A stretch of 64,000 bases of DNA, taken from the NCBI RefSeq assembly GCF_024704835.1, contig NZ_JAMXBE010000002.1:434001-498000 (forward strand). The letters are read 5' to 3'. Positions 18,447 through 27,924 of the stretch are shown here, one piece after another. The stretch's first letter is position 1. The number at the start of each line of letters is the position of its first letter. The DNA is from Parapedobacter tibetensis. GTDB taxonomy: Bacteria > Bacteroidota > Bacteroidia > Sphingobacteriales > Sphingobacteriaceae. The notes under the pieces are model-generated. The model did not search any database. It was not told where the DNA came from and saw only the letters and a program-made list of their open reading frames with translations. Both the position numbers and the translations under genes were made by a program.

Positions 18447-19004
18447 ATGTCAAGAATAGGAAAAGCGCCTATCGCCATACCCGCTGGGGTAACAATTACC
18501 GTATCAGATAAGAATTTGGTAACGGTAAAAGGGCCGAAAGGGGAATTAACGCAACAAGTGGATTCAGCCATTTCAGTTGTCCAAGAAGATGGACAGCTCG
18601 TGGTAAAACGTCCCACCGAACAGAAGAAACATAAAGCACTGCATGGCTTGTACCGTTCACTCTTGAACAACATGGTCATCGGCGTTACTGATGGGTATAA
18701 AACCGTTCAGGAATTGGTGGGTGTAGGTTATCGTGCCACTGCTCAAGGCAGCACGCTAGACCTGACACTGGGATTCTCGCACCAAGTAGTGCTTATTCTT
18801 CCAAAGGAAGTGAAGGTGTCTACAACATCTGAAAAAGGGAAGAACCCTACCATTACACTGGAATCCATCGACAAACAATTAATAGGACAAGTAGCCGCAA
18901 AGATTCGTTCATTGCGTACACCGGAACCTTATAAAGGAAAAGGTATTAAATTTGCTGGTGAGCAGTTGCGCAGGAAAGCAGGCAAATCAGCAGCTAAAAA
19001 ATAG
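18447..19004 (+). CDS. rplF: 50S ribosomal protein L6
   Basis: 185 residues, beginning [15 protein letters not shown], with the C-terminal signature [21 protein letters not shown]6 is built of two similar domains and sits near the factor-binding site. Nothing unusual. Confidence 0.98.
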   Translation: MSRIGKAPIAIPAGVTITVSDKNLVTVKGPKGELTQQVDSAISVVQEDGQLVVKRPTEQKKHKALHGLYRSLLNNMVIGVTDGYKTVQELVGVGYRATAQGSTLDLTLGFSHQVVLILPKEVKVSTTSEKGKNPTITLESIDKQLIGQVAAKIRSLRTPEPYKGKGIKFAGEQLRRKAGKSAAKK

Positions 19005-19012
19005 TAACCATC

Positions 19013-19366
19013 ATGGCAGGAAATAAAACATCGCGTAGGGAGCGAATTAAAAGAGGGATCAGGAAGCATCTTTCCGGATCTGCGGAGCGTCCACGCTTAT
19101 CTGTATACAGGAGTAATAAGGGCATTTATGCTCAAGTGATTGATGACCGAGCAGGTATAACCCTGGTTTCGGCATCATCCCTCGCCAAGGAATTTTCGAC
19201 ATCAGGAACCAAGGTTGAGCAATCTAAAGCCGTTGGTAAAATGATTGCGGAGAAAGCGCTGGCAGCAGGAATTAGTAAAGTAGTTTTTGACCGTAATGGG
19301 TATTTGTACCATGGCCGTGTGAAATCACTGGCCGAGGGCGCCCGCGAAGCAGGTTTGGATTTTTAA
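19013..19366 (+). CDS. rplR: 50S ribosomal protein L18
   Basis: 117 residues. Its N-terminus is basic, followed by [20 protein letters not shown], and it ends [16 protein letters not shown]18 works with L5 and L25-type proteins on 5S rRNA. Confidence 0.98.
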   Translation: MAGNKTSRRERIKRGIRKHLSGSAERPRLSVYRSNKGIYAQVIDDRAGITLVSASSLAKEFSTSGTKVEQSKAVGKMIAEKALAAGISKVVFDRNGYLYHGRVKSLAEGAREAGLDF

Positions 19367-19377
19367 TCAATCGAGAA

Positions 19378-19896
19378 ATGTCATTAAGCAACATAAAAAG
19401 AGTAAAATCGAGTGAAATCGAGCTAAAAGACCGCCTGGTAAGCATACAACGTGTGGCAAAGGTGACCAAAGGTGGCCGTACATTCAGCTTCTCAGCCATT
19501 GTGATCGTAGGCGATGAAAATGGTGTGGTAGGCTATGGCCTCGGCAAGGCAAAAGAGGTAACCGAAGCCATCACCAAAGGGATTGATGACGCGAAGAAAA
19601 ACCTGATTAAGGTGCCTATCATCAAAGGTACAGTGCCGCACGAGCAATATGGCAAGTACTCAGGGGGCAATGTATTGATTAAGCCCGCAGTACATGGTAC
19701 TGGCGTGTTGGCTGGTGGTGCTATGCGTGCCGTGTTGGAAAGTGCTGGGGTAACTGACGTATTGGCCAAATCGTTAGGGTCATCCAACCCGCACAATGTG
19801 GTGAAAGCTACCATCGATGCATTGTTGAAAATGCGCGATGCCTATACGGTAGCCCAACAGCGAGGTGTCGATTTAAATAAGGTATTTAACGGATAA
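19378..19896 (+). CDS. rpsE: 30S ribosomal protein S5
   Basis: 172 residues. The dsRNA-binding-like N-terminal domain has [20 protein letters not shown], and the second domain has [21 protein letters not shown]5 contributes to decoding fidelity and mRNA entry. rpmD follows after 11 bases. Confidence 0.98.
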   Translation: MSLSNIKRVKSSEIELKDRLVSIQRVAKVTKGGRTFSFSAIVIVGDENGVVGYGLGKAKEVTEAITKGIDDAKKNLIKVPIIKGTVPHEQYGKYSGGNVLIKPAVHGTGVLAGGAMRAVLESAGVTDVLAKSLGSSNPHNVVKATIDALLKMRDAYTVAQQRGVDLNKVFNG

Positions 19897-19907
19897 CGAT
19901 AACTATC

Positions 19908-20087
19908 ATGGCAAAGATCAGAATCACGCAAATAAAGAGCATAATCGATAGGAGCGAGCGCCAAAAGCGGACGATAAAAGCTTTGGGGTTACGCAAAATC
20001 AACCATACGGTGGAAGTGGACGTTACGCCATCCATCATGGGTATGGTACGGAAGGTGAACCACCTTATAGCGATTGAACAAGTATAA
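19908..20087 (+). CDS. rpmD: 50S ribosomal protein L30
   Basis: 59 residues starting at the ATG at 19908 (MAKIRITQIKSIIDRSERQK) and ending LIAIEQV. The size and the IKALGLRKINHTVEV block match bacterial L30. It occupies the expected place between rpsE and rplO. Two hairpins lie between its stop and rplO. Confidence 0.97.
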   Translation: MAKIRITQIKSIIDRSERQKRTIKALGLRKINHTVEVDVTPSIMGMVRKVNHLIAIEQV

Positions 20088-20091
20088 AAAA

Positions 20092-20169
20092 GCATGCCGG
20101 AAAGGTTCTGCCTTTCGGGTATGCCATACATTAATCGCTGTACCTGTATAGTGAAAGCGAAGGTACAGC
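20092..20169 (+). promoter_or_regulatory. Two consecutive hairpins between rpmD and rplO
   Basis: The first hairpin pairs 20092-20105 with 20111-20125 (AAAGG / CCTTT core, GC-rich, 5-base loop). The second is a perfect 8-base pair GCTGTACC (20137-20144) with GGTACAGC (20162-20169). No T run follows, so full termination is unlikely. A partial attenuator, an RNase processing site or a protein-binding site are possible. Confidence 0.5.
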
Positions 20170-20187
20170 ACAATATCAGATTCAAAG

Positions 20188-20634
20188 ATGAACTTAGGTA
20201 ATCTAAAACCCGCAAAAGGATCAATAAAAAACAGGAAACGTATTGGACGCGGTACTGGCTCGGGCCGAGGCGGCACTTCCACACGTGGACATAAAGGAGC
20301 GCAGTCGCGTTCAGGCTATAGCAGAAAGATTGGTTTCGAAGGCGGACAGATGCCGCTACAGCGGCGTGTACCCAAATCCGGTTTCAAGAATCCCAATCGT
20401 GTGGAATATGTGGGCATCAACTTGGATGTGTTGCAAGGTCTAGTAGAAAAATTCAGCTTGTCTTCTGTTGACTTCGACGCGTTTAAATTACACGGATTGG
20501 TTTCCAAGAACGATTTGGTGAAGATTTTGGGCAGGGGAGAATTGACCTCCAAAATTGAAGTAAAAGCGCATGCATTTTCTGCGACAGCGCAGAAGGCGAT
20601 TGAAGCAGCCGGGGGCTCGGTTGTAAAACTTTAA
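20188..20634 (+). CDS. rplO: 50S ribosomal protein L15
   Basis: 148 residues. The Gly/Arg-rich N-terminus ([19 protein letters not shown]) and [20 protein letters not shown] are standard for L15. Its stop is three bases before secY, the normal order in bacteria. Confidence 0.98.
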   Translation: MNLGNLKPAKGSIKNRKRIGRGTGSGRGGTSTRGHKGAQSRSGYSRKIGFEGGQMPLQRRVPKSGFKNPNRVEYVGINLDVLQGLVEKFSLSSVDFDAFKLHGLVSKNDLVKILGRGELTSKIEVKAHAFSATAQKAIEAAGGSVVKL

Positions 20635-20637
20635 TAC

Positions 20638-21975
20638 ATGAAGAAGCTAATCACAACCTTAACCAATATCTGGAAGATCGATGATTTAAGAACGCGTATC
20701 TTGAATACGCTCTTGTTTCTTCTGATATATCGTGTGGGATGCCACATCGTACTACCCGGTGTCAACCCTGCTGCGCTCCAAACTGAAGCCAAAGAGGGAT
20801 TGCTCGGATTGTTGGATATGTTTGCCGGAGGATCGTTTTCCCGTTCGGCAATATTTGCATTAGGGGTAATGCCCTATATATCGGCATCGATCGTCGTACA
20901 ATTGCTTGGAATAGCTGTGCCTTATTTCCAAAAGATGCAGAAGGAAGGCGAAAGTGGACGCAAGAAGATGACGCAGATTACCCGCTACCTTACACTGGCC
21001 ATTACACTGGTACAGTCTATTGCATACGTACGTACGCAAATAGATGGAGGGGCAAAAATGATTGCAGATCCCATGTTTACCATACTGTCTACCTTTGTAC
21101 TTACGGCTGGAACGCTGTTTGTCATGTGGTTGGGTGAAAAAATTACCGATAAAGGTATCGGAAACGGTATCTCGTTGATTATTATGGTAGGTATCATTGC
21201 ACAACTGCCCAGTGGTATCACGGCCGAATGGTTTTCAAGGATGAGTACTGGAGGAGGTGGCCCAATTCCACTCTTATTGGAGTTTGTTGCCTTATTTTTC
21301 GTGGTTATCTTCACCATTCTCATTGTGCAAGGTGTGCGTAAGATACCGGTACAATATGCCAAGAAGATCGTAGGTAATAAACAATATGGTGGCGTGCGGC
21401 AGTATATTCCATTGAAAGTGAATGCCGCTGGGGTTATGCCCATCATCTTTGCGCAGGCCATCATGTTTGTGCCGATGAGCCTTGGTCAGTTTTTTCCTGA
21501 CATGCAATCGCCATTTTTGACATCCTTGAGTAATTATACTTCGGTGGCATATAATGTGACATTTGCTGTCCTGATCATTGCATTTACATTCTTCTATACG
21601 GCCATTATGGTTAATCCGCAGCAAATGTCTGAAGATATGAAGAAAAACGGAGGGTTCATCCCCGGTGTGAAACCCGGACAGGCCACCAATTTTTACATAG
21701 ACGGTGTGATATCGAAAATCACGTTGCCAGGGGCGATCTTTTTAGCTGTAATTGCCATCTTGCCAGCTATTGCAAGTCTTTTTGGAGTAAACAACCAGTT
21801 TGCCCATTTCTATGGAGGCACTTCATTGCTTATTCTGGTAGGCGTGGTATTGGATACCTTGCAACAGATAGAAAGCCATCTATTGATGCGCCATTATGAT
21901 GGATTGATGAAGACCGGCCGAATCAAGGGACGTACCCCTGTGGCTTCGGGTGGTCCTGCCCAATCAGTCATATAG
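20638..21975 (+). CDS. secY: Protein translocase subunit SecY
   Basis: 445 residues with ten predicted membrane helices. Conserved parts are FAGGSFSRSAIFALGVMPYI (plug/TM2 region), GIGNGISLIIMVGI, and the last cytoplasmic loop ending RHYDGLMKTGRIKGR. It forms the Sec channel with SecE and with SecG, whose gene is also in this window at 59.2 kb. It is co-transcribed with the ribosomal genes. Confidence 0.98.
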   Translation: MKKLITTLTNIWKIDDLRTRILNTLLFLLIYRVGCHIVLPGVNPAALQTEAKEGLLGLLDMFAGGSFSRSAIFALGVMPYISASIVVQLLGIAVPYFQKMQKEGESGRKKMTQITRYLTLAITLVQSIAYVRTQIDGGAKMIADPMFTILSTFVLTAGTLFVMWLGEKITDKGIGNGISLIIMVGIIAQLPSGITAEWFSRMSTGGGGPIPLLLEFVALFFVVIFTILIVQGVRKIPVQYAKKIVGNKQYGGVRQYIPLKVNAAGVMPIIFAQAIMFVPMSLGQFFPDMQSPFLTSLSNYTSVAYNVTFAVLIIAFTFFYTAIMVNPQQMSEDMKKNGGFIPGVKPGQATNFYIDGVISKITLPGAIFLAVIAILPAIASLFGVNNQFAHFYGGTSLLILVGVVLDTLQQIESHLLMRHYDGLMKTGRIKGRTPVASGGPAQSVI

Positions 21976-21983
21976 CCTTTAGC

Positions 21984-22769
21984 ATGTCTAAAGTATATTA
22001 CAAGTCGGCCGAAGATATTGAACAACTGCGAAAGTCCGCCACGGTACTTTCGCAGTTGCTTGGCGAAATAGCAAAGGAAATCGGACCCGGCGTCACTACC
22101 GGATCCTTGGATAAACTGGCACATGATTATATCCATGACCATGGAGGACGGCCGGCTTTCCTCAATTATCATGGTTTCCCCAATTCCCTGTGCATCTCGG
22201 TGAATGATCAAGTAGTGCACGGCTTGCCAAGCGGTTATGAACTTCGTGATGGCGACATTGTATCGGTGGATGGTGGGGTAGAATTGAATAATTACATCAG
22301 TGACTCCGCCTATACGTTTGCGGTAGGTGACGTAACCGATGAGGTAAAGCAACTCATGCAGGTAACATTGGAGTCGCTCAACTTGGCCACCGAGCAGGCC
22401 GTTGCGGGTAAGCGGGTTGGCGACATCGCCTATGCTGTACAAGAGCATGTGGGGCGATATGGTTATGGTATCGTCCGTGAGTTGGTGGGGCATGGCGTGG
22501 GATATAAGCTCCACGAAAAACCGGAAGTGCCCAATTATGGAAAACGGGGCACAGGTGCCAAGTTGGAAGAGGGGTTGGTCATCTGCATTGAACCCATGAT
22601 CAACATGGGGAAAGCAGGGGTGAAGTTTTGGGACGACGGATGGACGGTAAGCACAGTAGATGGTAAACCCTCAGCACATTATGAGCACATGGTGGCAGTA
22701 CGGAAGGGCAAACCGGATATATTAACTACGTTTGCGTATATTGAGGAAGTTTTGCGCAAAAAGAATTGA
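21984..22769 (+). CDS. map: Methionine aminopeptidase type I
   Basis: 261 residues. It removes the N-terminal Met from nascent proteins. The metal ligands are visible: Asp in SVDGGVELNNYISDSAY (two Asp), His in LVGHGVGYKLHEKP, Glu in VICIEPMINMG, and Glu in AHYEHMVAV. It lies eight bases after secY, the usual neighbour in Bacteroidota. A promoter for infA lies at its 3' end. Confidence 0.97.
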   Translation: MSKVYYKSAEDIEQLRKSATVLSQLLGEIAKEIGPGVTTGSLDKLAHDYIHDHGGRPAFLNYHGFPNSLCISVNDQVVHGLPSGYELRDGDIVSVDGGVELNNYISDSAYTFAVGDVTDEVKQLMQVTLESLNLATEQAVAGKRVGDIAYAVQEHVGRYGYGIVRELVGHGVGYKLHEKPEVPNYGKRGTGAKLEEGLVICIEPMINMGKAGVKFWDDGWTVSTVDGKPSAHYEHMVAVRKGKPDILTTFAYIEEVLRKKN

Positions 22770-22795
22770 CATTCTATTTTTTTTGCTTATCTTTG
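22766..22795 (+). promoter_or_regulatory. Promoter of infA
   Basis: TTG at 22766-22768, a 19-base spacer, then TATCTTTG at 22788-22795. The spacing is identical to the rplC promoter. It overlaps the map stop and should start transcripts about 40 bases before infA, giving infA, rpmJ and the downstream alpha operon an extra start point. Confidence 0.85.
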
Positions 22796-22841
22796 CATCC
22801 CTGTTTATATGGGGGTATAATTAGATAATAATCAAGACTAT

Positions 22842-23060
22842 ATGGCTAAACAAGCCTCAATTGAGTTAGACGGAGTTATCAAAGAAGCGCTTTCCAATGC
22901 GATGTTTCGCGTAGAGTTAGAAAATGGGCATGAAATAATCGCCCATATTTCGGGAAAAATGCGGATGCATTACATTAAAATCTTACCGGGTGACCGGGTA
23001 AAATTGGAAATGTCGCCCTATGACTTAACAAAGGGAAGAATAACATATCGATATAAATAA
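22842..23060 (+). CDS. infA: Translation initiation factor IF-1
   Basis: 72 residues, the usual length. The S1/OB fold shows [20 protein letters not shown] and ends [12 protein letters not shown]. It blocks the A site during initiation. It has its own promoter. Confidence 0.98.
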   Translation: MAKQASIELDGVIKEALSNAMFRVELENGHEIIAHISGKMRMHYIKILPGDRVKLEMSPYDLTKGRITYRYK

Positions 23061-23117
23061 AGCGGCGGCCTGCTTGATATCAAAAGAGGCTAATGCGATA
23101 AGGAATAGTATAAGATC

Positions 23118-23234
23118 ATGAAAGTCAGAGCATCCATCAAAAAGCGCAGCGCGGATTGTAAGATTATCCGTCGCAAAGGCAAAGTATTTGTAATCAACAA
23201 GAAAAACCCAAAGTTCAAACAACGTCAAGGGTAA
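23118..23234 (+). CDS. rpmJ: 50S ribosomal protein L36 (zinc site lost)
   Basis: 38 residues starting [20 protein letters not shown] and ending NPKFKQRQG. It is in the expected place after infA. The zinc-binding form has CxxC...C...H; here only one of the ligands (Cys 14) is kept and the final His is Phe, so this is the zinc-independent form. Confidence 0.97.
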   Translation: MKVRASIKKRSADCKIIRRKGKVFVINKKNPKFKQRQG

Positions 23235-23235
23235 G

Positions 23236-23316
23236 GAATTGTAGATTTTAGATTTACGGTTGCTACGCGTTATAAGCAATTCACCAATCTAAAATCTAAA
23301 ATCTAAAATCGTAAAT
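23236..23316. repeat. AT-rich inverted and direct repeat between rpmJ and rpsM
   Basis: TAGATTTTAGATT (23242-23254) is the inverted copy of AATCTAAAATCTA (23286-23298), which is itself part of a threefold TCTAAAA direct repeat. A second pair, GAATTG (23236-23241) with CAATTC (23277-23282), is arranged so the two pairings would cross. The end (AAATCGTAAATC) recurs inverted near 30304-30317. Confidence 0.6.
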
Positions 23317-23329
23317 CATTAAATAATAT

Positions 23330-23707
23330 ATGGCAAGGATCGCAGGTATAGATTTACCTAAAAACAAGAGGGGGGAGATTGGCCTCACATACATTTACGG
23401 GATTGGTCGTTCTACCGCCCAACGCATTTTGAACAAAGCCGGTATCGATTACGATGTGAAGGTACAGGACTGGGATGATGACCAGTTGTCAGCCATTCGT
23501 AATGTGATCACGGAAGAGATTAAAGTGGAAGGGTCACTTCGTTCGGAAGTCCAGTTGAATATCAAGCGCCTGATGGATATTGGCTGTTATCGTGGCCTTC
23601 GTCATCGTAAGCACCTTCCTGTTCGCGGTCAACGCACCAAAAACAATTCACGTACGCGTAAAGGAAAGCGTAAGACGGTTGCAAACAAGAAGAAAGCTAC
23701 TAAATAA
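23330..23707 (+). CDS. rpsM: 30S ribosomal protein S13
   Basis: 125 residues, beginning [20 protein letters not shown] and containing [21 protein letters not shown]13 contacts the P-site tRNA and L5. It is the first gene of the alpha operon part of the cluster. Confidence 0.98.
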   Translation: MARIAGIDLPKNKRGEIGLTYIYGIGRSTAQRILNKAGIDYDVKVQDWDDDQLSAIRNVITEEIKVEGSLRSEVQLNIKRLMDIGCYRGLRHRKHLPVRGQRTKNNSRTRKGKRKTVANKKKATK

Positions 23708-23723
23708 TAATTGAGAAGAGACA

Positions 23724-24113
23724 ATGGCTAAGAGTAAAAAAATAAGCAAAAAGCGTGTTGTAGCTATTGAAGCTGTAGGCGAAGCACATATCAACGCTAC
23801 CTTCAATAATATCATCATTACACTTACCAACAACCAAGGGCAGACCATCTCATGGTCAAGCGCTGGTAAAATGGGTTTTAGGGGTTCAAAGAAAAACACC
23901 CCTTATGCTGCTTCTCAGGCGGCTGCCGATTGTGGTAAAGTAGCACACGATTTGGGATTGCGCAAAGTGGAGGTTTATGTAAAAGGACCAGGTGCCGGGC
24001 GTGAGTCGGCCATTAGGACACTACAAAACTCAGGGATTGAAGTGACTGCCATCCGGGACATCACCCCACTTCCCCACAATGGATGCCGCCCCCCAAAACG
24101 CAGAAGAGTATAA
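23724..24113 (+). CDS. rpsK: 30S ribosomal protein S11
   Basis: 129 residues. It contains [20 protein letters not shown] and ends [18 protein letters not shown], both strongly conserved. It forms the 30S platform with S6 and S18. Confidence 0.98.
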   Translation: MAKSKKISKKRVVAIEAVGEAHINATFNNIIITLTNNQGQTISWSSAGKMGFRGSKKNTPYAASQAAADCGKVAHDLGLRKVEVYVKGPGAGRESAIRTLQNSGIEVTAIRDITPLPHNGCRPPKRRRV

Positions 24114-24178
24114 CACAATTTTTTAAAGCTAAGATTCTTCAGCTATAGGCTGAAAGATACTTTAAATCCAATAACTAT

Positions 24179-24787
24179 ATGGCAAGATATACAGGACCAA
24201 AGTCCAAAATCGCTCGGAAATTTAGAGAACCTATTTTCGGGCCTGACAAAGCATTAGAACGTAAGAATTATCCTCCGGGACAACACGGAGTTTCAAAACG
24301 GAGAGGAAAGCAGTCTGAATATGCCGTACAATTGCTTGAAAAGCAAAAGGCTAAGTATACCTATGGTGTACTTGAACGTCAGTTTGCTAATTTGTTTGCC
24401 AAAGCTTCATCCAAGCATGGCATCACCGGTGAGATTTTCCTTAAGCTTTTGGAAGCGCGTCTAGACAATACGGTTTACCGTTTGGGGATTGCCCCTACGC
24501 GCTCTGCTGCTCGCCAATTGGTAGGCCACAAGCACATTACCGTCAATGGCGAATTGGTGAACATTCCTTCATATAGCCTCCGTCCGGGTGATGTCATTGC
24601 TGTTCGTGAACGGTCGAAGTCACTCGAAGCGATTTCCGACTCTGTAGCTGGCCGCAAAATCAACAAATTCAGTTGGTTGGAATGGGATGCAAATGGGTTG
24701 ACCGGTAAATTCCTCAATTACCCTGAGCGCTCGGAAATTCCGGAAAACATCAAAGAAAACTTAATTGTCGAGTTGTACTCCAAATAA
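24179..24787 (+). CDS. rpsD: 30S ribosomal protein S4
   Basis: 202 residues. The S4 RNA-binding domain is at about 92-150 ([20 protein letters not shown]). The N-terminus has [10 protein letters not shown], the form without the zinc Cys knuckle. S4 nucleates 16S rRNA folding and, in E. coli, represses the alpha operon. Confidence 0.98.
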   Translation: MARYTGPKSKIARKFREPIFGPDKALERKNYPPGQHGVSKRRGKQSEYAVQLLEKQKAKYTYGVLERQFANLFAKASSKHGITGEIFLKLLEARLDNTVYRLGIAPTRSAARQLVGHKHITVNGELVNIPSYSLRPGDVIAVRERSKSLEAISDSVAGRKINKFSWLEWDANGLTGKFLNYPERSEIPENIKENLIVELYSK

Positions 24788-24873
24788 GTAACACACAGGA
24801 AAAGCATAGCCTATGGGTATATGTTATTTCTGGTGTATAGCAATTATTGTAAACAAACATTAAGAATAAATAC

Positions 24874-25866
24874 ATGGCAATCTTAGCATTTCAAAGACCT
24901 GATAAAGTTATCATGCAGAAATCCACGGATTTTGATGGCACATTTGAATTTCGGCCGTTGGAACCTGGTTTTGGTGTGACCATTGGTAATGCTTTACGCC
25001 GTATTCTATTGTCCTCACTGGAAGGATATGCAATTACGTCGGTTCGTTTCTCAGGTGTATCGCACGAATTCTCTACCATCAAGGGGGTTGTAGAGGATGT
25101 TACTGAAATTATCCTGAACTTGAAGCAAGTACGTTTCAAGAAGACGGGAGATTTGGGCGACTCGGACAAGGTTTTCATGGTCATCAATGGACAAGACCAA
25201 CTGACCGCAGGTGATATCACCAAGTTCTCGAGCAACTTCACCGTATTGAATCCCGACTTGGTTATCTGTAACATGGAAAGTTCAGTGACCTTGGAGCTAG
25301 AACTCAATGTGTCCAAAGGAAGAGGATATATCAACGCCGAGGAAAACAAGGTGACTGACGGACCAGTAGGTGTGATTGCAGTAGACTCGATTTTTACACC
25401 CATTAAGAATGTAAAATATACCATCGAGAACTATCGTGTGGAACAAAAGACTGACTATGAGAAATTGTTGTTGGACATTTCTACTGATGGTTCCATTCAC
25501 CCAGAGGAGGCCCTGAAAGAGGCAGCCAAAATTCTTATTCAGCATTTCATGCTGTTCTCGGATGAGAACATGCTACTTGAGTCACAAGCCAAGGAAGAGA
25601 CCAAGGTGGTGGACGAGGAAATCCTGCATATGCGTAAGATCCTTAAAACCGAGTTGGTAGATTTGGATTTGTCTGTACGTGCCCTTAACTGCCTGAAAGC
25701 AGCAGATATCCGTACGCTTGCCGAATTGGTGACGTATGACGTAGCAGATATGCTCAAATTCAGAAATTTCGGGAAAAAGTCATTGAGCGAAATCCAAGAA
25801 TTGGTTAAATCGAAGGGCTTGTCGTTTGGCATGAACTTGGCCAAATACAAATTAGACGAAGAGTAA
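24874..25866 (+). CDS. rpoA: RNA polymerase alpha subunit
   Basis: 330 residues. The N-terminal dimerisation domain has [20 protein letters not shown], and the C-terminal DNA-binding domain (about 250-325) has [20 protein letters not shown]. The gene is complete. It lies in the standard order rpsM-rpsK-rpsD-rpoA-rplQ. Confidence 0.99.
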   Translation: MAILAFQRPDKVIMQKSTDFDGTFEFRPLEPGFGVTIGNALRRILLSSLEGYAITSVRFSGVSHEFSTIKGVVEDVTEIILNLKQVRFKKTGDLGDSDKVFMVINGQDQLTAGDITKFSSNFTVLNPDLVICNMESSVTLELELNVSKGRGYINAEENKVTDGPVGVIAVDSIFTPIKNVKYTIENYRVEQKTDYEKLLLDISTDGSIHPEEALKEAAKILIQHFMLFSDENMLLESQAKEETKVVDEEILHMRKILKTELVDLDLSVRALNCLKAADIRTLAELVTYDVADMLKFRNFGKKSLSEIQELVKSKGLSFGMNLAKYKLDEE

Positions 25867-25965
25867 TTATAATTCAATGCCTGCTTTTTTGCGGGTAGTT
25901 AGCGACCTGTTGCATAATTCCTTCCCGAGAAATCAGGAGCGGTATGCACAAATTTCAAAATTAAA

Positions 25966-26592
25966 ATGAGACACGGAAAAAAATTCAATCACTTAGGCCG
26001 CACAGCAAGTCATCGTAAAGCGATGTTGTCGAATATGGCCACATCGCTTATCAAGCACAAGCGAATCACTACTACATTGGCTAAAGCCAAGGCTTTGCGT
26101 AAGTATGTGGAACCATTGATTACCAAATCGAAAAGTGATACGACACATTCACGTCGTACGGTATTCAGTTACCTTCAAGATAAGGAAGCAGTGACCATTC
26201 TTTTTCGCGAAATATCCGAAAAAGTAGCTACCCGCCCAGGAGGGTATACCCGTATCATTAAAATGGAAAACCGTTTTGGCGATAATGCCGAAATGGCCTT
26301 CATTGAACTGGTAGATTACAACGAGGTGTACAAGAAGGATGGCGCTGGTACTGAACACAAGTCTACACGACGACGTGGTAGGAAAAAGGCCGGAGCAGGT
26401 AAAGAAGCTGCTGCTACTGAAGTAGTGGCAGATAGCAACACTGCTGAAGAGGAAGTGGTTGCCGCCGCTGCGGAGACAGTGGAAACTGAATCTCCCGAGA
26501 CTCCGGAAGAACCTGTTGCCGACGTAAGTGAGGCGGCAGAAGATGCTACAGAAACGGAAGAGACTCCAAAGGAGGACAAGAAAGAGGACTAA
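25966..26592 (+). CDS. rplQ: 50S ribosomal protein L17 with long acidic tail
   Basis: 208 residues against about 127 in E. coli. The core (1-120) shows [20 protein letters not shown] and [21 protein letters not shown] short basic piece ([11 protein letters not shown]) is followed by about 75 residues rich in Ala, Glu, Val and Thr. Acidic tails of this kind are common on Bacteroidota L17. It is the last gene of the supercluster and is followed by a terminator. Confidence 0.97.
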   Translation: MRHGKKFNHLGRTASHRKAMLSNMATSLIKHKRITTTLAKAKALRKYVEPLITKSKSDTTHSRRTVFSYLQDKEAVTILFREISEKVATRPGGYTRIIKMENRFGDNAEMAFIELVDYNEVYKKDGAGTEHKSTRRRGRKKAGAGKEAAATEVVADSNTAEEEVVAAAAETVETESPETPEEPVADVSEAAEDATETEETPKEDKKED

Positions 26593-26616
26593 GAATTAGT
26601 TCATTGAAATGAGTTC

Positions 26617-26653
26617 AACCCGTTTTTTGATTTCAAAAAGCGGGTTTTTTTTA
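26617..26653 (+). terminator. Intrinsic terminator after rplQ
   Basis: AACCCG and TTTTTTG pair with CAAAAA and GCGGGTT around a short loop. A run of eight T follows. It lies 25 bases after the rplQ stop and closes the ribosomal protein cluster. Confidence 0.9.
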
Positions 26654-26664
26654 TTTCCTTTCTT

Positions 26665-26695
26665 TTTCGGGACACCTATCATTAATGTAAATTTG
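26665..26695 (+). promoter_or_regulatory. Promoter of the first arginine cluster
   Basis: TTTC at 26665-26668, a 19-base spacer and TAAATTTG at 26688-26695. The -7 box matches fully and the -33 box is one base off TTTG. The predicted start is about 18 bases before argD. Confidence 0.65.
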
Positions 26696-26719
26696 CTGAC
26701 TATTTTATTTTGATTGAAT

Positions 26720-27856
26720 ATGAACCTATTTGACGTTTATCCCATCAATCCCATTGAAATCGTAAGGGCTCAAGGTAGTACCGTGTGGGATGCGCAAGGA
26801 AACGAATACTTAGACCTATATGGTGGCCATGCAGTCATCGCCATCGGCCATACACATCCCCACTATGTGAAGCGCATTACAGAACAATTGAATCGGATTG
26901 GTTTTTATTCGAATTCTATTGAAATACCCCCACAAGTACAACTGGCCAATTTACTTGGGAAGATTTCCAACAAAGATGATTACCAGTTGTTTCTATGTAA
27001 CTCAGGAGCCGAAGCCAACGAAAATGCACTTAAACTCGCTTCCTTTCACAATGGCCGGAAGAAAGTAATCGCTTTCAAAGGAGCCTTTCACGGACGTACC
27101 TCTTTGGCTGTGGCCGCTACAGACAATCCCAAAATCGTGGCACCAGTAAACCAAACAGATAATGTCATCTTCCTTCCTTTCAATGATGAGGATGCATTGG
27201 AGCATGCTTTCGCATCACATGGCGAACAAATCTCATCGGTCATCATCGAAGGTATCCAAGGAGTAGGCGGAATCCAAGTCGCTACCATAAATTTCCTCCA
27301 GAAGATACGCGCACTCACAACGCAATACGGAGCCGTGTTTGTCGCTGATTCGGTGCAATGTGGGTATGGCCGAACCGGCAAGTTCTACGCGCACGACCAC
27401 GCCGGCGTGGAAGCCGATATCTACAGTATGGCCAAAGGAATGGGCAACGGATTTCCAATAGGCGGTATAGCCATATCACCCAAAATAAAGCCATGGTTTG
27501 GCATGCTCGGCACTACTTTTGGTGGCAACCACCTTGCTTGCGCAGCAGCCTTGGCTGTATTGGAAGTGGTGGAACAGGACGGCTTGATTCGTAATGCAGC
27601 CGAAGTAGGCAACTACCTCATTGGTGAATTGGGCAAGCTTGACCGCATCCGTGAAGTGCGTGGACGCGGCCTCATGATCGGCATCGACCTGCCAGAGGAA
27701 CTGTCGTCTATCAAGAAGGATTTATTAATCAAAAACCGTATCTTCACCGGCGAAGCCAAACCGAACGTAATTCGGTTGCTTCCGGCGCTGAATATGACAA
27801 AAACCCACGCTGATCGCTTCTTGGAAGCGTTGGATGAACGGCTAAGGGATTATTAA
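26720..27856 (+). CDS. argD: N-acylornithine aminotransferase
   Basis: 378 residues from the ATG at 26720. It is a class-III PLP aminotransferase. The Schiff-base Lys is in YSMAKGMGNGFPIGG, and the PLP site shows CNSGAEANENALKLA and ADSVQCGYGRTGKF. It converts N-acylglutamate semialdehyde to N-acylornithine. It is first in a tight six-gene arginine cluster. Whether the acyl group is acetyl or succinyl cannot be read from this protein; the next gene points to succinyl. Confidence 0.95.
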   Translation: MNLFDVYPINPIEIVRAQGSTVWDAQGNEYLDLYGGHAVIAIGHTHPHYVKRITEQLNRIGFYSNSIEIPPQVQLANLLGKISNKDDYQLFLCNSGAEANENALKLASFHNGRKKVIAFKGAFHGRTSLAVAATDNPKIVAPVNQTDNVIFLPFNDEDALEHAFASHGEQISSVIIEGIQGVGGIQVATINFLQKIRALTTQYGAVFVADSVQCGYGRTGKFYAHDHAGVEADIYSMAKGMGNGFPIGGIAISPKIKPWFGMLGTTFGGNHLACAAALAVLEVVEQDGLIRNAAEVGNYLIGELGKLDRIREVRGRGLMIGIDLPEELSSIKKDLLIKNRIFTGEAKPNVIRLLPALNMTKTHADRFLEALDERLRDY

Positions 27857-27924
27857 CTATATTTTATTTTTTTAAGGCACCAAAGAATCCGATATGTCGG
27901 GTTTCTAGATTGACGATTATACCC

